Positions 16,429 to 25,680 are shown, counted from the stretch's first letter. The stretch: DNA of 64,000 nt from Nocardia ignorata NBRC 108230 (GCF_001612905.1 NZ_BDBI01000002.1:186001-250000), one strand, 5' to 3'. Notes: generated from the letters alone by a model not told the origin. Made by a program: numbers and translations.

Positions 16429-18145
16429 GGATTCCAAACAGCTCTCGGTAGCCGAACTGCTCGCGCGCAACGGTGCGCAGGGCGGGTCGCCGCCGTCCTC
16501 CGGTGGCGGCAGGCGGCGCCGCAGCGGCCGTGGGGTCTCGGTCACCGACCTGACCGGTGAGAACGCTGTGGTCCGGACGGGTGGCCGCTCACACGCCGCG
16601 CCCACCGAGACACCGCCCGAACCGCCCAGCTACGAACCACCCAGCTACGAACCGCCGAGCTACGAACCGCCCGCGAGCCAACAGCCCGCGCCGTATCCGC
16701 CGCCCGGCCCCGCCGAACCGGCGTACTCACCGATCTCCGGCCCGATCACCCGCCTCGATCCGACCGCGGACCCCCTCGCGCCCACCGCGTCCCGGTCCGG
16801 CTCCGATCCGTTCGGCCCCTTCCGCGCCGAAGCCCGCGACACGCGCCAGAACGGCAGGCTCGGTGTGCCCGGCGGAACGACGCAACCCGTCGACCCCGGT
16901 ATCGCCGAGCTGTTCGGTTCCGGTGCGTTGCCCGCCGTCGGCGGTGGCCGTCGCCGCAAGGCCGACGACGGACCCGAGTACCCGGAACCGGCCGCACCAG
17001 CCGCACCGCCGGTCACCGGTGGCCGGGCCGCGCGCCGCCGCGCCGCCGAGGCCGCGGAGGAAGCCGCCGAACCGCCCGCCGCGAGCGGGTACGCGGCCTC
17101 GCTGCACGAGTCGGGAATCGACGCGCCGCGCGCGTTCATGGGTCGTCCCGGCCAGACCCCAGGCTTCAACGCCTTCCCGGATCTCGGATTCGAGAACCAC
17201 CCGAGCGTCGAGCCGACGCCCTATGAGCCGCCCGCCTACGAGCCGCAGGCTTTCAATGGCAGAGACAGCGGGTACCCGGCGTCGAACGGTTACCCCCAGC
17301 CGACGCAGGCCTACAGCCCCGCACCCGCGGCCCCCGCCGACCCGCGCCCGTCGCTCGAGCGCAGGCGTGATGCGGGCAAGGGTGGCGGTCTGCCGTCGTG
17401 GTCGGCCCGAAGGCATCGCCCCGCGCAGGATCAAGCGTCCGAAAGCGCCGGTGTCCCGACGGCGGCGTGGTCGCCGATCAGTCAGGAACAGCCGCTGCTC
17501 GCCGGTGACTCGGTGGCGGCCGATCTGCTGCGTCAGCGTGCCGAGATCGACGCCACCGCCGACGCGCGCACCGAGGTGTATCGCCTCGGCGGCGTCGAAC
17601 CGGCGACCGACGACTACGCCGAATCCGACTACACCGACCGCGATTACGCCGACAACGACTACTCCGACACCGACTACGGCGACTACGACGAGTACGAGGA
17701 CGACGACTACGAGCCCGAGCCGAAACCGAGCCGGGCGAGCAGGCGGGCCGCGACCAAGGCCGCCGCGGCCAAGGTGGCGGGCCGTGCGAGATCCCGTGCC
17801 AAGAGCCGGGTCGCGTCGTCACGCAACCGGTCGGCGGCGGGTGGCCGGATCTCCCGGTTCACGGCCAAGGCGCCCGCCGACGATCATCGCCGCGAGTGGA
17901 TGATGCTCGGCGCGCAGAGCGCCGGTGCGGCCGTTGCGGGCATGTTGCTGTTCAAGGGTTTCGAGACGATGTGGGAGACGCTGCCCTGGGTGGCGCTCGC
18001 CCTCGCGATGGTGGTGATCCTCGGTCTGGTCGCGCTGGTTCGGGTGCTGCGCCGCACCGACGACATCTTCAGCACGGTGATCGCCGTCATCGTCGGCGTC
18101 TTCGTGACGCTCGGACCGCTAGCCTTCCTCCTCAGTACCAGCTGA
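16418..18145 (+). CDS. Pro-rich membrane protein (Rv0497-like)
   Basis: 575 residues. The N-terminus (SEDSKQLSVAELLARNG) is the conserved part shared with Rv0497-type proteins. A long disordered tract follows, with repeats such as PPSYEPPSYEPPSYEPP, Ala/Pro segments and an Asp/Tyr-rich stretch (DYAESDYTDRDYADNDYSD). A basic RASRRAATKAAAAKVAGRAR segment precedes the membrane end. Near the C-terminus there are three hydrophobic segments (MMLGAQSAGAAVAGMLLF, LPWVALALAMVVILGLVALV, STVIAVIVGVFVTLGPLAFL). The homologue in M. tuberculosis is about half this length, the disordered part being expanded here. Function unknown. It starts inside the ppx gene, so is translated with it. Confidence 0.8.
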   Translation: MSGEDSKQLSVAELLARNGAQGGSPPSSGGGRRRRSGRGVSVTDLTGENAVVRTGGRSHAAPTETPPEPPSYEPPSYEPPSYEPPASQQPAPYPPPGPAEPAYSPISGPITRLDPTADPLAPTASRSGSDPFGPFRAEARDTRQNGRLGVPGGTTQPVDPGIAELFGSGALPAVGGGRRRKADDGPEYPEPAAPAAPPVTGGRAARRRAAEAAEEAAEPPAASGYAASLHESGIDAPRAFMGRPGQTPGFNAFPDLGFENHPSVEPTPYEPPAYEPQAFNGRDSGYPASNGYPQPTQAYSPAPAAPADPRPSLERRRDAGKGGGLPSWSARRHRPAQDQASESAGVPTAAWSPISQEQPLLAGDSVAADLLRQRAEIDATADARTEVYRLGGVEPATDDYAESDYTDRDYADNDYSDTDYGDYDEYEDDDYEPEPKPSRASRRAATKAAAAKVAGRARSRAKSRVASSRNRSAAGGRISRFTAKAPADDHRREWMMLGAQSAGAAVAGMLLFKGFETMWETLPWVALALAMVVILGLVALVRVLRRTDDIFSTVIAVIVGVFVTLGPLAFLLSTS

Positions 18146-18161
18146 ATACAGGGAGTGGGCC

Positions 18162-19034
18162 GTGGGGAACATCGAGATCGGGCTGTCGACGGCGTCGGTT
18201 TATCCGGAGAACACCCAGGCGGCGTTCCGCTATGCCGCCGAATTGGGTTACGACGGAATCGAATTGATGGTGTGGGCCGAACCGGCCAGCCAGAACATCG
18301 ACACCGTGCAGTCCTATGCCAAGCGCTACGGCGTCCGGGTGCTCGCGGTGCACGCGCCGTGTCTGCTGATCTCCCAACGGGTCTGGGGCGCGGACCCCGT
18401 GGCGAAGCTGGAACGCAGTGTGCGCGCGGCCGAGGCGCTCGGTGCCGACACCGTGGTCGTGCACCCGCCGTTTCGCTGGCAGCGCCGCTACGCCAGGGGT
18501 TTCGCCGAGCAGGTCGGTGAACTCGAGGCGCACCACCCGGTGAAGGTGGCGGTGGAGAACATGTTCCCGATGCGGGCCGACACCCTGTTCCGTGAGGGCG
18601 CGGTGCGCAGGCTGGAACGTCGCGCGGGACCAGGGCGCGCGGTGAGCGCGTTCAGCCCGTCCTACGACCCGACCGATACCGGTTTCGACCACTACACCCT
18701 CGACCTGTCGCACACCGCGACGGCGGGAACCGACGCGCTCGAGCTGGCCCGGCGGATGGGCGAGGGCCTGGTGCACCTGCATCTGGCCGACGGCCGCGGC
18801 GCCGCCCACGACGAGCACCTGGTCCCCGGCGACGGCACCCAGCCGTGCGCGCAGCTGTGTGAATACCTGGTGGACACGGGTTTTCGCGGTCACGCCGTCG
18901 CCGAGATCAACACCCAGAACGCGCGGACCACGGCCGCCCGTTCGGCCCTGCTGGCACGCACGCTCGAATTCGCGCGCCGTCACCTCACGGGCGCCACGCC
19001 CGACCCGCAACCCCGCCACGCCGACCTGCCGTAA
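18162..19034 (+). CDS. Sugar phosphate isomerase/epimerase family protein
   Basis: 290 residues, GTG start 16 bp after the preceding stop. TIM-barrel AP-endonuclease-2-like fold: NIEIGLSTASVYPENTQAAF, YDGIELMVW, VLAVHAPCLLIS, ADTVVVHPPFRWQ, KVAVENMFPM, TLDLSHTATAG, LVHLHLADGRG, DEHLVPGDG and AVAEINTQN provide the usual His/Glu/Asp metal ligands. This is the Rv0498 equivalent by position. Substrate is unknown. The gene belongs to the ppx - membrane protein - isomerase series on the same strand. Confidence 0.85.
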   Translation: MGNIEIGLSTASVYPENTQAAFRYAAELGYDGIELMVWAEPASQNIDTVQSYAKRYGVRVLAVHAPCLLISQRVWGADPVAKLERSVRAAEALGADTVVVHPPFRWQRRYARGFAEQVGELEAHHPVKVAVENMFPMRADTLFREGAVRRLERRAGPGRAVSAFSPSYDPTDTGFDHYTLDLSHTATAGTDALELARRMGEGLVHLHLADGRGAAHDEHLVPGDGTQPCAQLCEYLVDTGFRGHAVAEINTQNARTTAARSALLARTLEFARRHLTGATPDPQPRHADLP

Positions 19035-19115
19035 TCATCGCGACGAACTCGGGAATATGCCGAGCGGCACCGTGCTTGTACGCTGTACGAAAGTGCACCG
19101 CGACCAGGAGTGACG

Positions 19116-19979
19116 ATGACGCGAGAACTCGCGACCGACGCGCCGTTCAGTCAGGTCATCGACCTGACCGAGCTCACCACCACCGATGCCGAAACCGGCC
19201 GCTACGCCGGTGTCATCGACCCCACCTGGACCATCGGCCCCAAGGTGCACGGCGGCACCATGGTGGCCGCCAGCGCCGCCGCGGCGACCCGATGGCTCAC
19301 CGAGGCCGACGCCTCCTACGCCCGCATGGCGCCCATCGCGGCCAGCTCCGACTTCCTCGGTGCCCCCGATCCGGGCAAGGTCGAGTACGCGGTGCACATC
19401 CGCAAGAAGGGCCGCCAGATCTGCCTGGTCGACGCCGAACTGATCCAGAACGACCGCACCCTGGTGCGCACCGCGTTCACCTTCGGCCACCTCGACGCCA
19501 CCGCCACTCGCTGGAGTGGCCCCGACACCGACATGCCCGCCGAGCCCACCGACACCGCGCTCCGCTACACCCCGGACTCGCCGATGGGCAAGATCGTGCA
19601 CGTCAGCCAGAGCGCGCACGTCCTGCTCGACCCCACCTGGGGCGAATTCCTGCGCGGTGAGACCGGCGATCCCCGGCTGCGACTGTGGATCCGCCCCTTC
19701 GACGGCGACGAAGCCGACCCCCTGGCCCGCGCCGCCTTCGCGATGATGGCCGCCGACATGAGCCCGCCGGTGCCGATGAACCTCGGCCACTTCGGCTGGT
19801 CGCCGACGGTCCAGATGACCACCTACCTGCGTCGCGTCCCGGCACCCGGCTGGCTGCGCGTCATCGCCACCTCCCGCGAAGTCGGCGAGCGCATGTTCGA
19901 CGAGGACCAACTGGTCCTCGACTGCACCGGTGCGGTGGTCGCCCAGAGCCGCCAACTGGCACTGATCCCCGCCAAGTAA
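19116..19979 (+). CDS. Acyl-CoA thioesterase-like protein (Rv0499-like)
   Basis: 287 residues. ATG 19116 is chosen with CCAGGAG ending at 19110; GTG 19110 is less likely. Double hot-dog fold: KVHGGTMVAASAAAATR supplies the first hot-dog helix, EYAVHIRKKGRQICLVDAEL the first sheet, and a second repeat begins around residue 165 with NLGHFGWSPTVQMTTYLRRV and DEDQLVLDCTGAVVAQSRQL. Members of this TesB-like group hydrolyse acyl-CoA esters. It lies between the isomerase and proC as in mycobacteria. Confidence 0.8.
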   Translation: MTRELATDAPFSQVIDLTELTTTDAETGRYAGVIDPTWTIGPKVHGGTMVAASAAAATRWLTEADASYARMAPIAASSDFLGAPDPGKVEYAVHIRKKGRQICLVDAELIQNDRTLVRTAFTFGHLDATATRWSGPDTDMPAEPTDTALRYTPDSPMGKIVHVSQSAHVLLDPTWGEFLRGETGDPRLRLWIRPFDGDEADPLARAAFAMMAADMSPPVPMNLGHFGWSPTVQMTTYLRRVPAPGWLRVIATSREVGERMFDEDQLVLDCTGAVVAQSRQLALIPAK

Positions 19980-20013
19980 CAATCGCGGCCACACCACCAC
20001 TAACCTTGGCCGC

Positions 20014-20832
20014 ATGACGAGAATTGCTGTTGTCGGTGGTGGGCGGATCGGTGAGGCGCTGGTCGCCGGATTGCTGGAAGCCGGTCGGGCGCCCAAGGAT
20101 CTGGTCGTCGTCGAGACGCACGCCCCCCGCGCCGCGCAGCTGGCCGAGCGGTTCAAGGTGCGCGTCAGCGCGTCGACCTCCGATGCCGTCGTAGGGGCGG
20201 ACATCGTCGTCCTCGCGGTGAAGCCGACCGTGGTCGACTCGGTACTCGCCGACCTGTCCAAAGCCGACCTCGACAGCGGCCGCGAGCAGGTGCTGGTCTC
20301 GCTGGCCGCGGGCATCACGACCAGCCACCTGGAGTCGAAGCTACCGGCCGGGTTCCCTGTGGTCCGGGTCATGCCGAACACCCCGATGCTGGTGGGGCAG
20401 GGCATGTCCGTGCAGGCGCCTGGCCGCTACGCCGATCCCGAGCAGTTGGAACTGGTCGGGGAGATGCTCGAGGCCGTCGGCAAGGTCGTCACGGTGCCGG
20501 AAACGCAGATGGACGCCGTCACCGCCGTCTCCGGGTCCGGCCCGGCGTACTTCTTCCTGGTCGTCGAGGCCATGATCGACGCCGGTGTGGGCCTCGGCCT
20601 CACCCGCGAGATCGCCACCGAACTGGTCGTGCAGACCATGATCGGCTCGGCCGCGCTCATCGACGAGAGCGGGCAGAACGCCGTCGATCTGCGCGCCGCG
20701 GTCACCTCGCCCGGCGGCACGACGGCCGCGGCATTGCGCGAACTCGAACGCGGTGCGATTCGGTCGACTTTCATCGAGGCATTGCAGGCCGCCAAGCGTC
20801 GATCCGTGGAACAGGGCGCGTCCAGCGAATGA
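20014..20832 (+). CDS. proC: Pyrroline-5-carboxylate reductase
   Basis: 272 residues. N-terminal NAD(P)-binding motif RIAVVGGGRIGEALVAGLL, then DIVVLAVKPTVVDSVL and SLAAGITTSHLES. The family signature is present: VVRVMPNTPMLVGQGMS and later VTAVSGSGPAYFFLVVEAM, then DLRAAVTSPGGTTAAALREL. Catalyses NAD(P)H-dependent reduction of pyrroline-5-carboxylate, the last step of proline synthesis, as a multimer in the cytoplasm. Length is normal. The position between the thioesterase and HTH genes is conserved with M. tuberculosis. Confidence 0.95.
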   Translation: MTRIAVVGGGRIGEALVAGLLEAGRAPKDLVVVETHAPRAAQLAERFKVRVSASTSDAVVGADIVVLAVKPTVVDSVLADLSKADLDSGREQVLVSLAAGITTSHLESKLPAGFPVVRVMPNTPMLVGQGMSVQAPGRYADPEQLELVGEMLEAVGKVVTVPETQMDAVTAVSGSGPAYFFLVVEAMIDAGVGLGLTREIATELVVQTMIGSAALIDESGQNAVDLRAAVTSPGGTTAAALRELERGAIRSTFIEALQAAKRRSVEQGASSE

Positions 20833-20976
20833 CACGCGGGCGCCCGGCGCGATAACCGATTTCTCACACCCGTCGCAGTAATCCCACTGGCACCGCTAAG
20901 CTCGTAGAAGCACGTGCGTGTCTGTTCCGCCGGTGGGGAAGCCGGCGGCGCGGACGTGCCGGAGGTCAATGGTGCC

Positions 20977-21258
20977 ATGATGTCTGCGAACAGAATGTCC
21001 AGTAATTCACCGGCGTCCGGCGGTGGATCGGGGTCACCCGCTCCACGAGTCGGTGCCACTCCGCAACCGGTGATCGGCGGTGGCACACAGTTTCTCACCG
21101 TCGCCGAAGTCGCCGATCTCATGCGGGTGTCGAAGATGACGGTGTACCGGCTCGTGCACTCGGGCGAACTGCCCGCGGTGCGGGTCGGACGCTCGTTCCG
21201 GGTGCACGCGAAGGCGGTGCACGACTACCTGGAGACGTCGTACTTCGACGCCGGATAA
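20977..21258 (+). CDS. Excisionase-type HTH DNA-binding protein (Rv0500A-like)
   Basis: 93 residues. ATG 20977 is taken with GGAGGT at 20961-20966; the frame is open back to a GTG at 20914. After a disordered Ser/Gly/Pro-rich lead comes a MerR/excisionase-type winged helix: FLTVAEVADLMRVSKMTVYR, LVHSGELPAVRVGRSFRVH, AKAVHDYLE. Small proteins of this type act as transcription factors, not phage excisionases. It is conserved at this place in mycobacteria, between proC and the bS22 gene. Target genes are unknown. Confidence 0.85.
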   Translation: MMSANRMSSNSPASGGGSGSPAPRVGATPQPVIGGGTQFLTVAEVADLMRVSKMTVYRLVHSGELPAVRVGRSFRVHAKAVHDYLETSYFDAG

Positions 21259-21517
21259 GGTTCTCGGCCGCCTCGATCCTGGACTGACCGGAGGGTGCGA
21301 CGAAGGAGTGCCCGCAGGGAGGGAAGGATCGAGGCCTCGGGGCCGAGAACCCGCGGCACCCGTGCCGCCGACAGCGCTGTAGCATGGACAATCGGTTCGT
21401 GTCCGCCTGCCGGTGGCACCGCTTCGTGGTGTCCGGTGCGCCCCGGCGGCGCGGGCACCAGACGACGCACGCGACACCGCGTGTGCATGCCGAGTAGAGA
21501 GAACGCGAGGAAACCCT

Positions 21518-21619
21518 ATGGGTTCTGTGATCAAGAAGCGCCGCAAGCGTATGTCGAAGAAGAAGCACCGCAAGCTGCTTCGCCGCACACGTGTTCAGCG
21601 GCGCAAACTCGGCAAGTAA
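21518..21619 (+). CDS. Small ribosomal protein bS22 (AURKAIP1/COX24-domain)
   Basis: 33 residues, over half of them Lys or Arg: [20 protein letters not shown] and [16 protein letters not shown] 21518 with GCGAGG a short distance upstream. This extremely basic peptide is identical in style to the Rv0500B product, which cryo-EM work places in the mycobacterial small ribosomal subunit as bS22. It is easily missed because of its size. Followed by a strong hairpin. Confidence 0.9.
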
Positions 21620-21631
21620 GCCTGCGTGCCC

Positions 21632-21669
21632 GCGAGAGCCCGTCACCTTTCGAGGTGACGGGCTCTCGC
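21632..21669 (+). terminator. Hairpin terminator after the bS22 gene
   Basis: GCGAGAGCCCGTCACCT pairs perfectly with AGGTGACGGGCTCTCGC over a TTCG tetraloop. There is no long T-run, as is common in actinobacteria. Confidence 0.85.
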
Positions 21670-21805
21670 TGTGAAATGTCCCGGTTTGTAAATCTCGCTG
21701 TGCGATAACGGGTTGTCCTCGTTAAAAGCTGGTAGATCGTGTCGGCGGGTGGCGCGAATGCGGCTACTCTGGTACGCGGAAATCATGAGAAGCAGGGGGC
21801 TTTGA

Positions 21806-22891
21806 GTGGGGTCAGGTCAGGGTTCCGATACGCGGGAACGCCACGAACCGAAAGTCGTGCTGGTCACCGGTGCCAGCCGCTACTTCGGTAGCCGGATCGC
21901 GTCCCGATTCGCCGCCGATCCCGGTGTCGAACGGGTGATCGCGGTGGACACCATGCCCCCCGGACGCGAGGTGCGCCGTCGCCTGGGTCGTACCGAATTC
22001 GTCCGCGCCGACATCAGGAATCCGCTGATCCGCAAGGTCGTCGAGAACAACAACGTCGATACCGTCGTCCACGCGGCCCTGCTCACCCGCCCGCCGGCGC
22101 GCGGCGGTCGCGCGGTGATGAAAGACCTGAATGTGCTCGGGTCGATGCAACTGCTCGCGGTGTGTCAGAAGGCGCAATCGGTGCGTCGCGTCGTCGTGCG
22201 TTCGTCGTCGGCCGTGTACGGCTGCAGCGCCAAGGACCCGGCGAAATTCACCGAGGAAATGAGTGCGCGCACGCCACCGGCCGGGTGGTTCGCCCGCGAC
22301 ATGATCGATATCGAGGCGCTCGTGCGCGCGATGGCGCGGCGCAGGTCCGATATGTCGGCGTCGATTCTGCGGCTCGCCCCGATCGTCGGTCCCAGGCTGG
22401 CCGACAGCGGCGTGCAATACCTGCGGTCGCCGATCACCCCGACCGTGCTCGGGCGCGAAGCCCGGATGCAGTTGCTGCACGAGGAGGACGCGGTGGCGGT
22501 ACTCGTACACGCCGCCTCCCGCGCCCACGGTGGCACCGTCAACGTGGCCGGAGACGGCGCGCTGGCGATGTCGCAGGCCATCCGCCGGGCCGGGCGCATC
22601 GCCGCCCCGGTACCCCTCTTTGTTTTCCGCACCGTCGGCCGGAGCCTGATGGGTCCGGTCATGCGCGGTTTCAGCGGCGAACAACCCGACTACTTCTACT
22701 TCGGTTGCGGTCTCGACACCACCCGCATGCGAACCGAACTCGGCTTCACCCCGCGCTGGACGACGGTCCAGGCATTCGACGACTTCATCGCGGGCGCAGC
22801 GTTGCGGCCCGTCTTCGATCCGGCATGGATCGACGCCGCGGAACACAAACTGCTCGGCCTCATCGGGGCCGGTTCAGGAGCGCACACATGA
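21806..22891 (+). CDS. NAD-dependent epimerase/dehydratase family protein (Rv0501-like)
   Basis: 361 residues, GTG start 21806 with a GGGGG-type ribosome site. Extended short-chain dehydrogenase: glycine motif VVLVTGASRYFGSRIA, DIRNPLIRK, a Ser-rich VVVRSSSAVYGCSAKDP corresponding to the catalytic Ser/Tyr region, and MIDIEALVRAM where a YxxxK would be expected. The canonical Tyr-x3-Lys is therefore not obvious. This matches the Rv0501 (galE2/galE3-named) group, whose sugar substrate is not established, so I do not use the galE name. It overlaps the acyltransferase gene by 4 bp. Confidence 0.8.
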   Translation: MGSGQGSDTRERHEPKVVLVTGASRYFGSRIASRFAADPGVERVIAVDTMPPGREVRRRLGRTEFVRADIRNPLIRKVVENNNVDTVVHAALLTRPPARGGRAVMKDLNVLGSMQLLAVCQKAQSVRRVVVRSSSAVYGCSAKDPAKFTEEMSARTPPAGWFARDMIDIEALVRAMARRRSDMSASILRLAPIVGPRLADSGVQYLRSPITPTVLGREARMQLLHEEDAVAVLVHAASRAHGGTVNVAGDGALAMSQAIRRAGRIAAPVPLFVFRTVGRSLMGPVMRGFSGEQPDYFYFGCGLDTTRMRTELGFTPRWTTVQAFDDFIAGAALRPVFDPAWIDAAEHKLLGLIGAGSGAHT

Positions 22892-23904
22892 ACGAAGGAG
22901 CGAAAGTCATTCGTCTCGACGTGAATGTCGAGACCCGGCACCGGCCGTCGTCCCGGCGTAAACCGGACGTTCCGGTCCAACCCACCCCCGTCACCGCCCT
23001 GAGCGATCACCGGCCGGGCATGCCGACCCAGCCGCCGAAGTCGCTGTCGGAAACACTGCGCGACGCTCTCGGCAAGCAGATCGAGAGCACCGCGGAATTC
23101 GCGCGGCGCAGGCTCACCGGTGACTACCAGATCGACGAATTCGGCTACGACAAGCACCTGCTCGAATCGGTGATCCTGCCCGCGCTGCGGCCGCTGTCGG
23201 ATTACTGGTTCCGGGTGGAGGTGTCCGGGATCGAGAACATTCCCGCCACCGGCGGCGCGCTGCTCGTCGCCAACCACGCGGGCACGGTTCCGCTCGACGG
23301 GCTCATGCTGCAACTGGCCGTGCACGACAAGCATCCGGCCCACCGCGCGCTGCGCCTGCTGGCCGCCGACCTGGTGTTCGAGCTGCCCGTCTTCGGTGCG
23401 CTCGCCCGCAAGGCCGGGCACACCCTCGCCTGCCACCCCGATGCCGAACGGCTGCTGCGCTCCGGACACATCGCCGGGGTGTTCCCCGAGGGCTTCAAAG
23501 GTGTCGGCAAGAACTACGCCGACCGGTACAAGCTGCAGCGTTTCGGTCGCGGTGGATTCGTGTCGGCGGCGGTGCGCACCGGTGTGCCGATCATCCCGGT
23601 GTCGATCGTCGGCTCGGAGGAGATCTACCCGAAGCTGGCCGACATCAAGCCGCTGGCCCGTCTCCTCGGCCTACCGTACTTCCCGGTGACCCCGCTGTTC
23701 CCGCACCTCGGCCTGCTCGGCGCGATCCCCGTCCCGTCGAAGTGGTACATCGAGTTCGGTGAGCCGATCGCGACCACCGCCTTCGAACCGGAGGAAGCCG
23801 ACGACCCGATGACGATGTTCGAGGTCACCGACCAGGTGCGCGAAACCATCCAGCAGACGCTTTACAAGCTGCTGGCCAAGCGCCGCAACCCAGTCCTCGG
23901 CTAG
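22888..23904 (+). CDS. PlsC-type acyltransferase (Rv0502-like)
   Basis: 338 residues, ATG in the stop of the epimerase gene. After a 90-residue polar N-terminus comes the LPLAT core: LLVANHAGTVPLDG, a variant of the HxxxxD motif (His then Asp); GVFPEGFKGVGKNY, the PEG motif; and VPIIPVSIVGSEE. Transfers acyl groups to a lysophospholipid or related glycerolipid at the membrane. Coupling to the epimerase suggests the two work on one envelope lipid. The same pair occurs in mycobacteria. Confidence 0.85.
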   Translation: MNEGAKVIRLDVNVETRHRPSSRRKPDVPVQPTPVTALSDHRPGMPTQPPKSLSETLRDALGKQIESTAEFARRRLTGDYQIDEFGYDKHLLESVILPALRPLSDYWFRVEVSGIENIPATGGALLVANHAGTVPLDGLMLQLAVHDKHPAHRALRLLAADLVFELPVFGALARKAGHTLACHPDAERLLRSGHIAGVFPEGFKGVGKNYADRYKLQRFGRGGFVSAAVRTGVPIIPVSIVGSEEIYPKLADIKPLARLLGLPYFPVTPLFPHLGLLGAIPVPSKWYIEFGEPIATTAFEPEEADDPMTMFEVTDQVRETIQQTLYKLLAKRRNPVLG

Positions 23905-23914
23905 GAGCAGGTCA

Positions 23915-24250
23915 CTACGGCTCGGTGAACTCGCCGAGCGCACGCAGATCGAATTCGCCGATCACGGCGTCGAGCAACCCGGCGGGCAATGTGCCCACCG
24001 GGTAGGTCACGTTCAGCCACAGCAGCGGGAGCCCGCCCGCCGCGCGTACCAAGACCGCAGGGTCGAGAAGTTCCCGAGCCAGCTCGTGCTCGGTTCGAAA
24101 TGCTGCAGCACGCCAGGTGAGTCGGTCGATCGGCGCGATCAGTGGCCGAAGCGCCCGGCCGAGATCAGCGAGCCGCTGGTAGTCCTCGGCGGTGCTACCT
24201 GCCGGATAGGTGGCGCTCACATACTCCCGGCACGTGCGCCGCTCAACCAC
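23915..24250 (-). CDS. Uncharacterised small protein coupled to serB1
   Basis: 111 residues from a GTG at 24250, which overlaps the stop of the HAD phosphatase gene by 8 bp. No ribosome site of its own is seen, so it would depend on translational coupling. The sequence has alternating helices ([19 protein letters not shown], then [20 protein letters not shown]) and a short strand-like segment ([13 protein letters not shown]). No signal peptide, no known family. The open frame extends further upstream, but that part is antisense-like Arg/Pro-rich shadow. Converges with the acyltransferase gene 10 bp away. Confidence 0.6.
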   Translation of the reverse strand: MVERRTCREYVSATYPAGSTAEDYQRLADLGRALRPLIAPIDRLTWRAAAFRTEHELARELLDPAVLVRAAGGLPLLWLNVTYPVGTLPAGLLDAVIGEFDLRALGEFTEP

Positions 24251-25265
24251 GCTTGCGGGTGATGGCCGCGGCGACAGCGCCACCCGCCGCGCCGAGGGCG
24301 AGGGCGGTCGGTACGCCGATCTTGGCGGCCTTGCGGCCGGTACGGAAGTCGCGGATCTCCCAGCCCCGGTTCTTGGCCACCTCACGCAGGTCGGAATCGG
24401 GGTTGATGGCCACGGCCGTGCCGACCAGCGACAGCATGGGCACGTCGTTGTGGCTGTCGGAATACGCGGTGCACCGCTTCAGGTTCAGGCCCTCGCGGAT
24501 GGCGAGGGTGCGCACGGCGTGGGCCTTGCCGAGGCCGTGCAGGATGTCGCCGACCAGGCGACCGGTGAACTTGCCGTCGACGCTCTCGGCGACGGTACCG
24601 AGCGCACCGGTGAGCCCGAGCCGCTTGGCGATCACATTCGCCAACTCCACCGGGGTCGCGGTCACCAGCCACACCTGCTGACCCGCGTCCAGGTGCATCT
24701 GCGCGAGCGCGCGGGTGCCCGGCCAGATCTTGTCGGCGATGATCTCGTCGTAGATCTCCTCACCGAGCATCGCCAGCTCGGCCGTTGGCCGACCAGCGAT
24801 GAAACTGAGCGCCTTCTCCCGCCCCGAGGCCATATCGGAGGAGTTCTCCTTGCCGGTGACCCGGAATTTCACCTGTTTCCAGGCGACGTCGACCAGATCG
24901 GAGGTCTTGAAATACTTGCGGGCCGCCAGGCCACGCGCGAAATGCACGATCGAGGCACCCTGCACGAGGGTGTTGTCGACGTCGAAGAACGCGGCGGCGG
25001 TGAGGTCGCGCGGCACCTCGGGGCCCGCGTCGGTGCCCTGTTCGGCCAGTTCGGCGTCGTGCAGCGTAAGGGCGGCATCGGCACTGGCCTCACCGGCCAG
25101 ATTCGCGCGCAGTTCCTCCTCGCTGGGCCCGAACGGGCTGCGCGGCAGCCGCGCGAACTGTTCCTGCAGCTCCTGGCCGAGGCGGCTGGGCTGCCACCGC
25201 GCAGGGAACTCGCCGAATCGCCCTGCGACGAATCCGGCCCTAGTCACCTTCGAACGTTCCGGCAC
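24243..25265 (-). CDS. serB1: HAD-IB family phosphatase (SerB1-like)
   Basis: 340 residues, GTG start. HAD motif I is [15 protein letters not shown] (DxDxT), motif II is [14 protein letters not shown] (Thr), and motifs III/IV lie in [18 protein letters not shown] (D-x4-D). The HAD-IB subtype includes phosphoserine phosphatase and glycerol-3-phosphate phosphatase-like enzymes. About 85 extra residues precede motif I, and a hydrophobic tail ([19 protein letters not shown]) could anchor the protein to the membrane. Positional equivalent of M. tuberculosis Rv0505c (serB1); the true substrate may not be phosphoserine. Confidence 0.8.
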   Translation of the reverse strand: MPERSKVTRAGFVAGRFGEFPARWQPSRLGQELQEQFARLPRSPFGPSEEELRANLAGEASADAALTLHDAELAEQGTDAGPEVPRDLTAAAFFDVDNTLVQGASIVHFARGLAARKYFKTSDLVDVAWKQVKFRVTGKENSSDMASGREKALSFIAGRPTAELAMLGEEIYDEIIADKIWPGTRALAQMHLDAGQQVWLVTATPVELANVIAKRLGLTGALGTVAESVDGKFTGRLVGDILHGLGKAHAVRTLAIREGLNLKRCTAYSDSHNDVPMLSLVGTAVAINPDSDLREVAKNRGWEIRDFRTGRKAAKIGVPTALALGAAGGAVAAAITRKRG

Positions 25266-25352
25266 CAGTACCCTCCGCTAGTCGCGCGAACATGTCCACA
25301 GTAACCGGATTCGCCGACATGCCGCGGCGAGCCCGGGGATTAAATAAGAGCC

Positions 25353-25634
25353 ATGACGAATCCCACACCAACCGTGACCCTGTTGACGCGCGCCGGTTGC
25401 GGAATGTGCAGCATCGCACTCGCCCAGTTGGAGGCCATCTGTGGTGATTTCGGTCTCCCGGTACAGACCGTCGATGTCGACGAAGCCGCGGCAACCGACC
25501 CGGCGTTGCGTGCCGAATACGGTGATCGGCTCCCCGTTGTGCTGTTGGACGGCCGTGAACACAGCTATTTCGACGTCGACGAGCCACGTTTGCGGGCCGA
25601 TCTGAGCCGTTTCGCTGGTCGCGAGCGAAAATGA
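25353..25634 (+). CDS. Glutaredoxin-like thiol protein (Rv0508-like)
   Basis: 93 residues. A thioredoxin-fold active site lies near the N-terminus (TLLTRAGCGMCSIALAQL, a CGMC motif), followed by the DVDEAAATDPALRAEYG helix region, cis-Pro in LPVVLLDGREHSYF and a final helix. Belongs to the DUF836/glutaredoxin-2-like group. Probably a cytoplasmic thiol-disulphide oxidoreductase. The start is 87 bp from the divergent HAD gene, and the gene ends just before the Rex operator. Confidence 0.85.
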   Translation: MTNPTPTVTLLTRAGCGMCSIALAQLEAICGDFGLPVQTVDVDEAAATDPALRAEYGDRLPVVLLDGREHSYFDVDEPRLRADLSRFAGRERK

Positions 25635-25651
25635 GGCCAAATTCACCGACT

Positions 25652-25680
25652 TTGTGAACGCCTGCACAAGCGGTTACGGT
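25652..25680 (+). promoter_or_regulatory. Rex operator overlapping the rex-hem promoter
   Basis: TTGTGAACGCCTGCACAA (25652-25669) matches the Rex consensus TTGTGAA-N4-TTCACAA at 15 or so of 18 positions, with both outer TTGTG/CACAA arms perfect. Its first six bases, TTGTGA, are a fair -35 box. TACGGT at 25675-25680 follows after exactly 17 bp as a -10 box. Binding would block polymerase. Rex releases DNA when NADH is high, so the operon would be induced under reducing or low-oxygen conditions. Sequence match is direct; regulation is by analogy with Streptomyces. Confidence 0.8.

Noticed and set aside
19035..20405. 456-codon minus-strand frame
   Set aside because: Antisense to the thioesterase and proC genes; no domain recognisable and repetitive Gly/Val/Arg composition.
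22162..22887. Long N-terminal extension of the acyltransferase frame
   Set aside because: This part overlaps the epimerase gene in another frame and is Arg-rich shadow sequence; ATG 22888 in the epimerase stop is the natural start.
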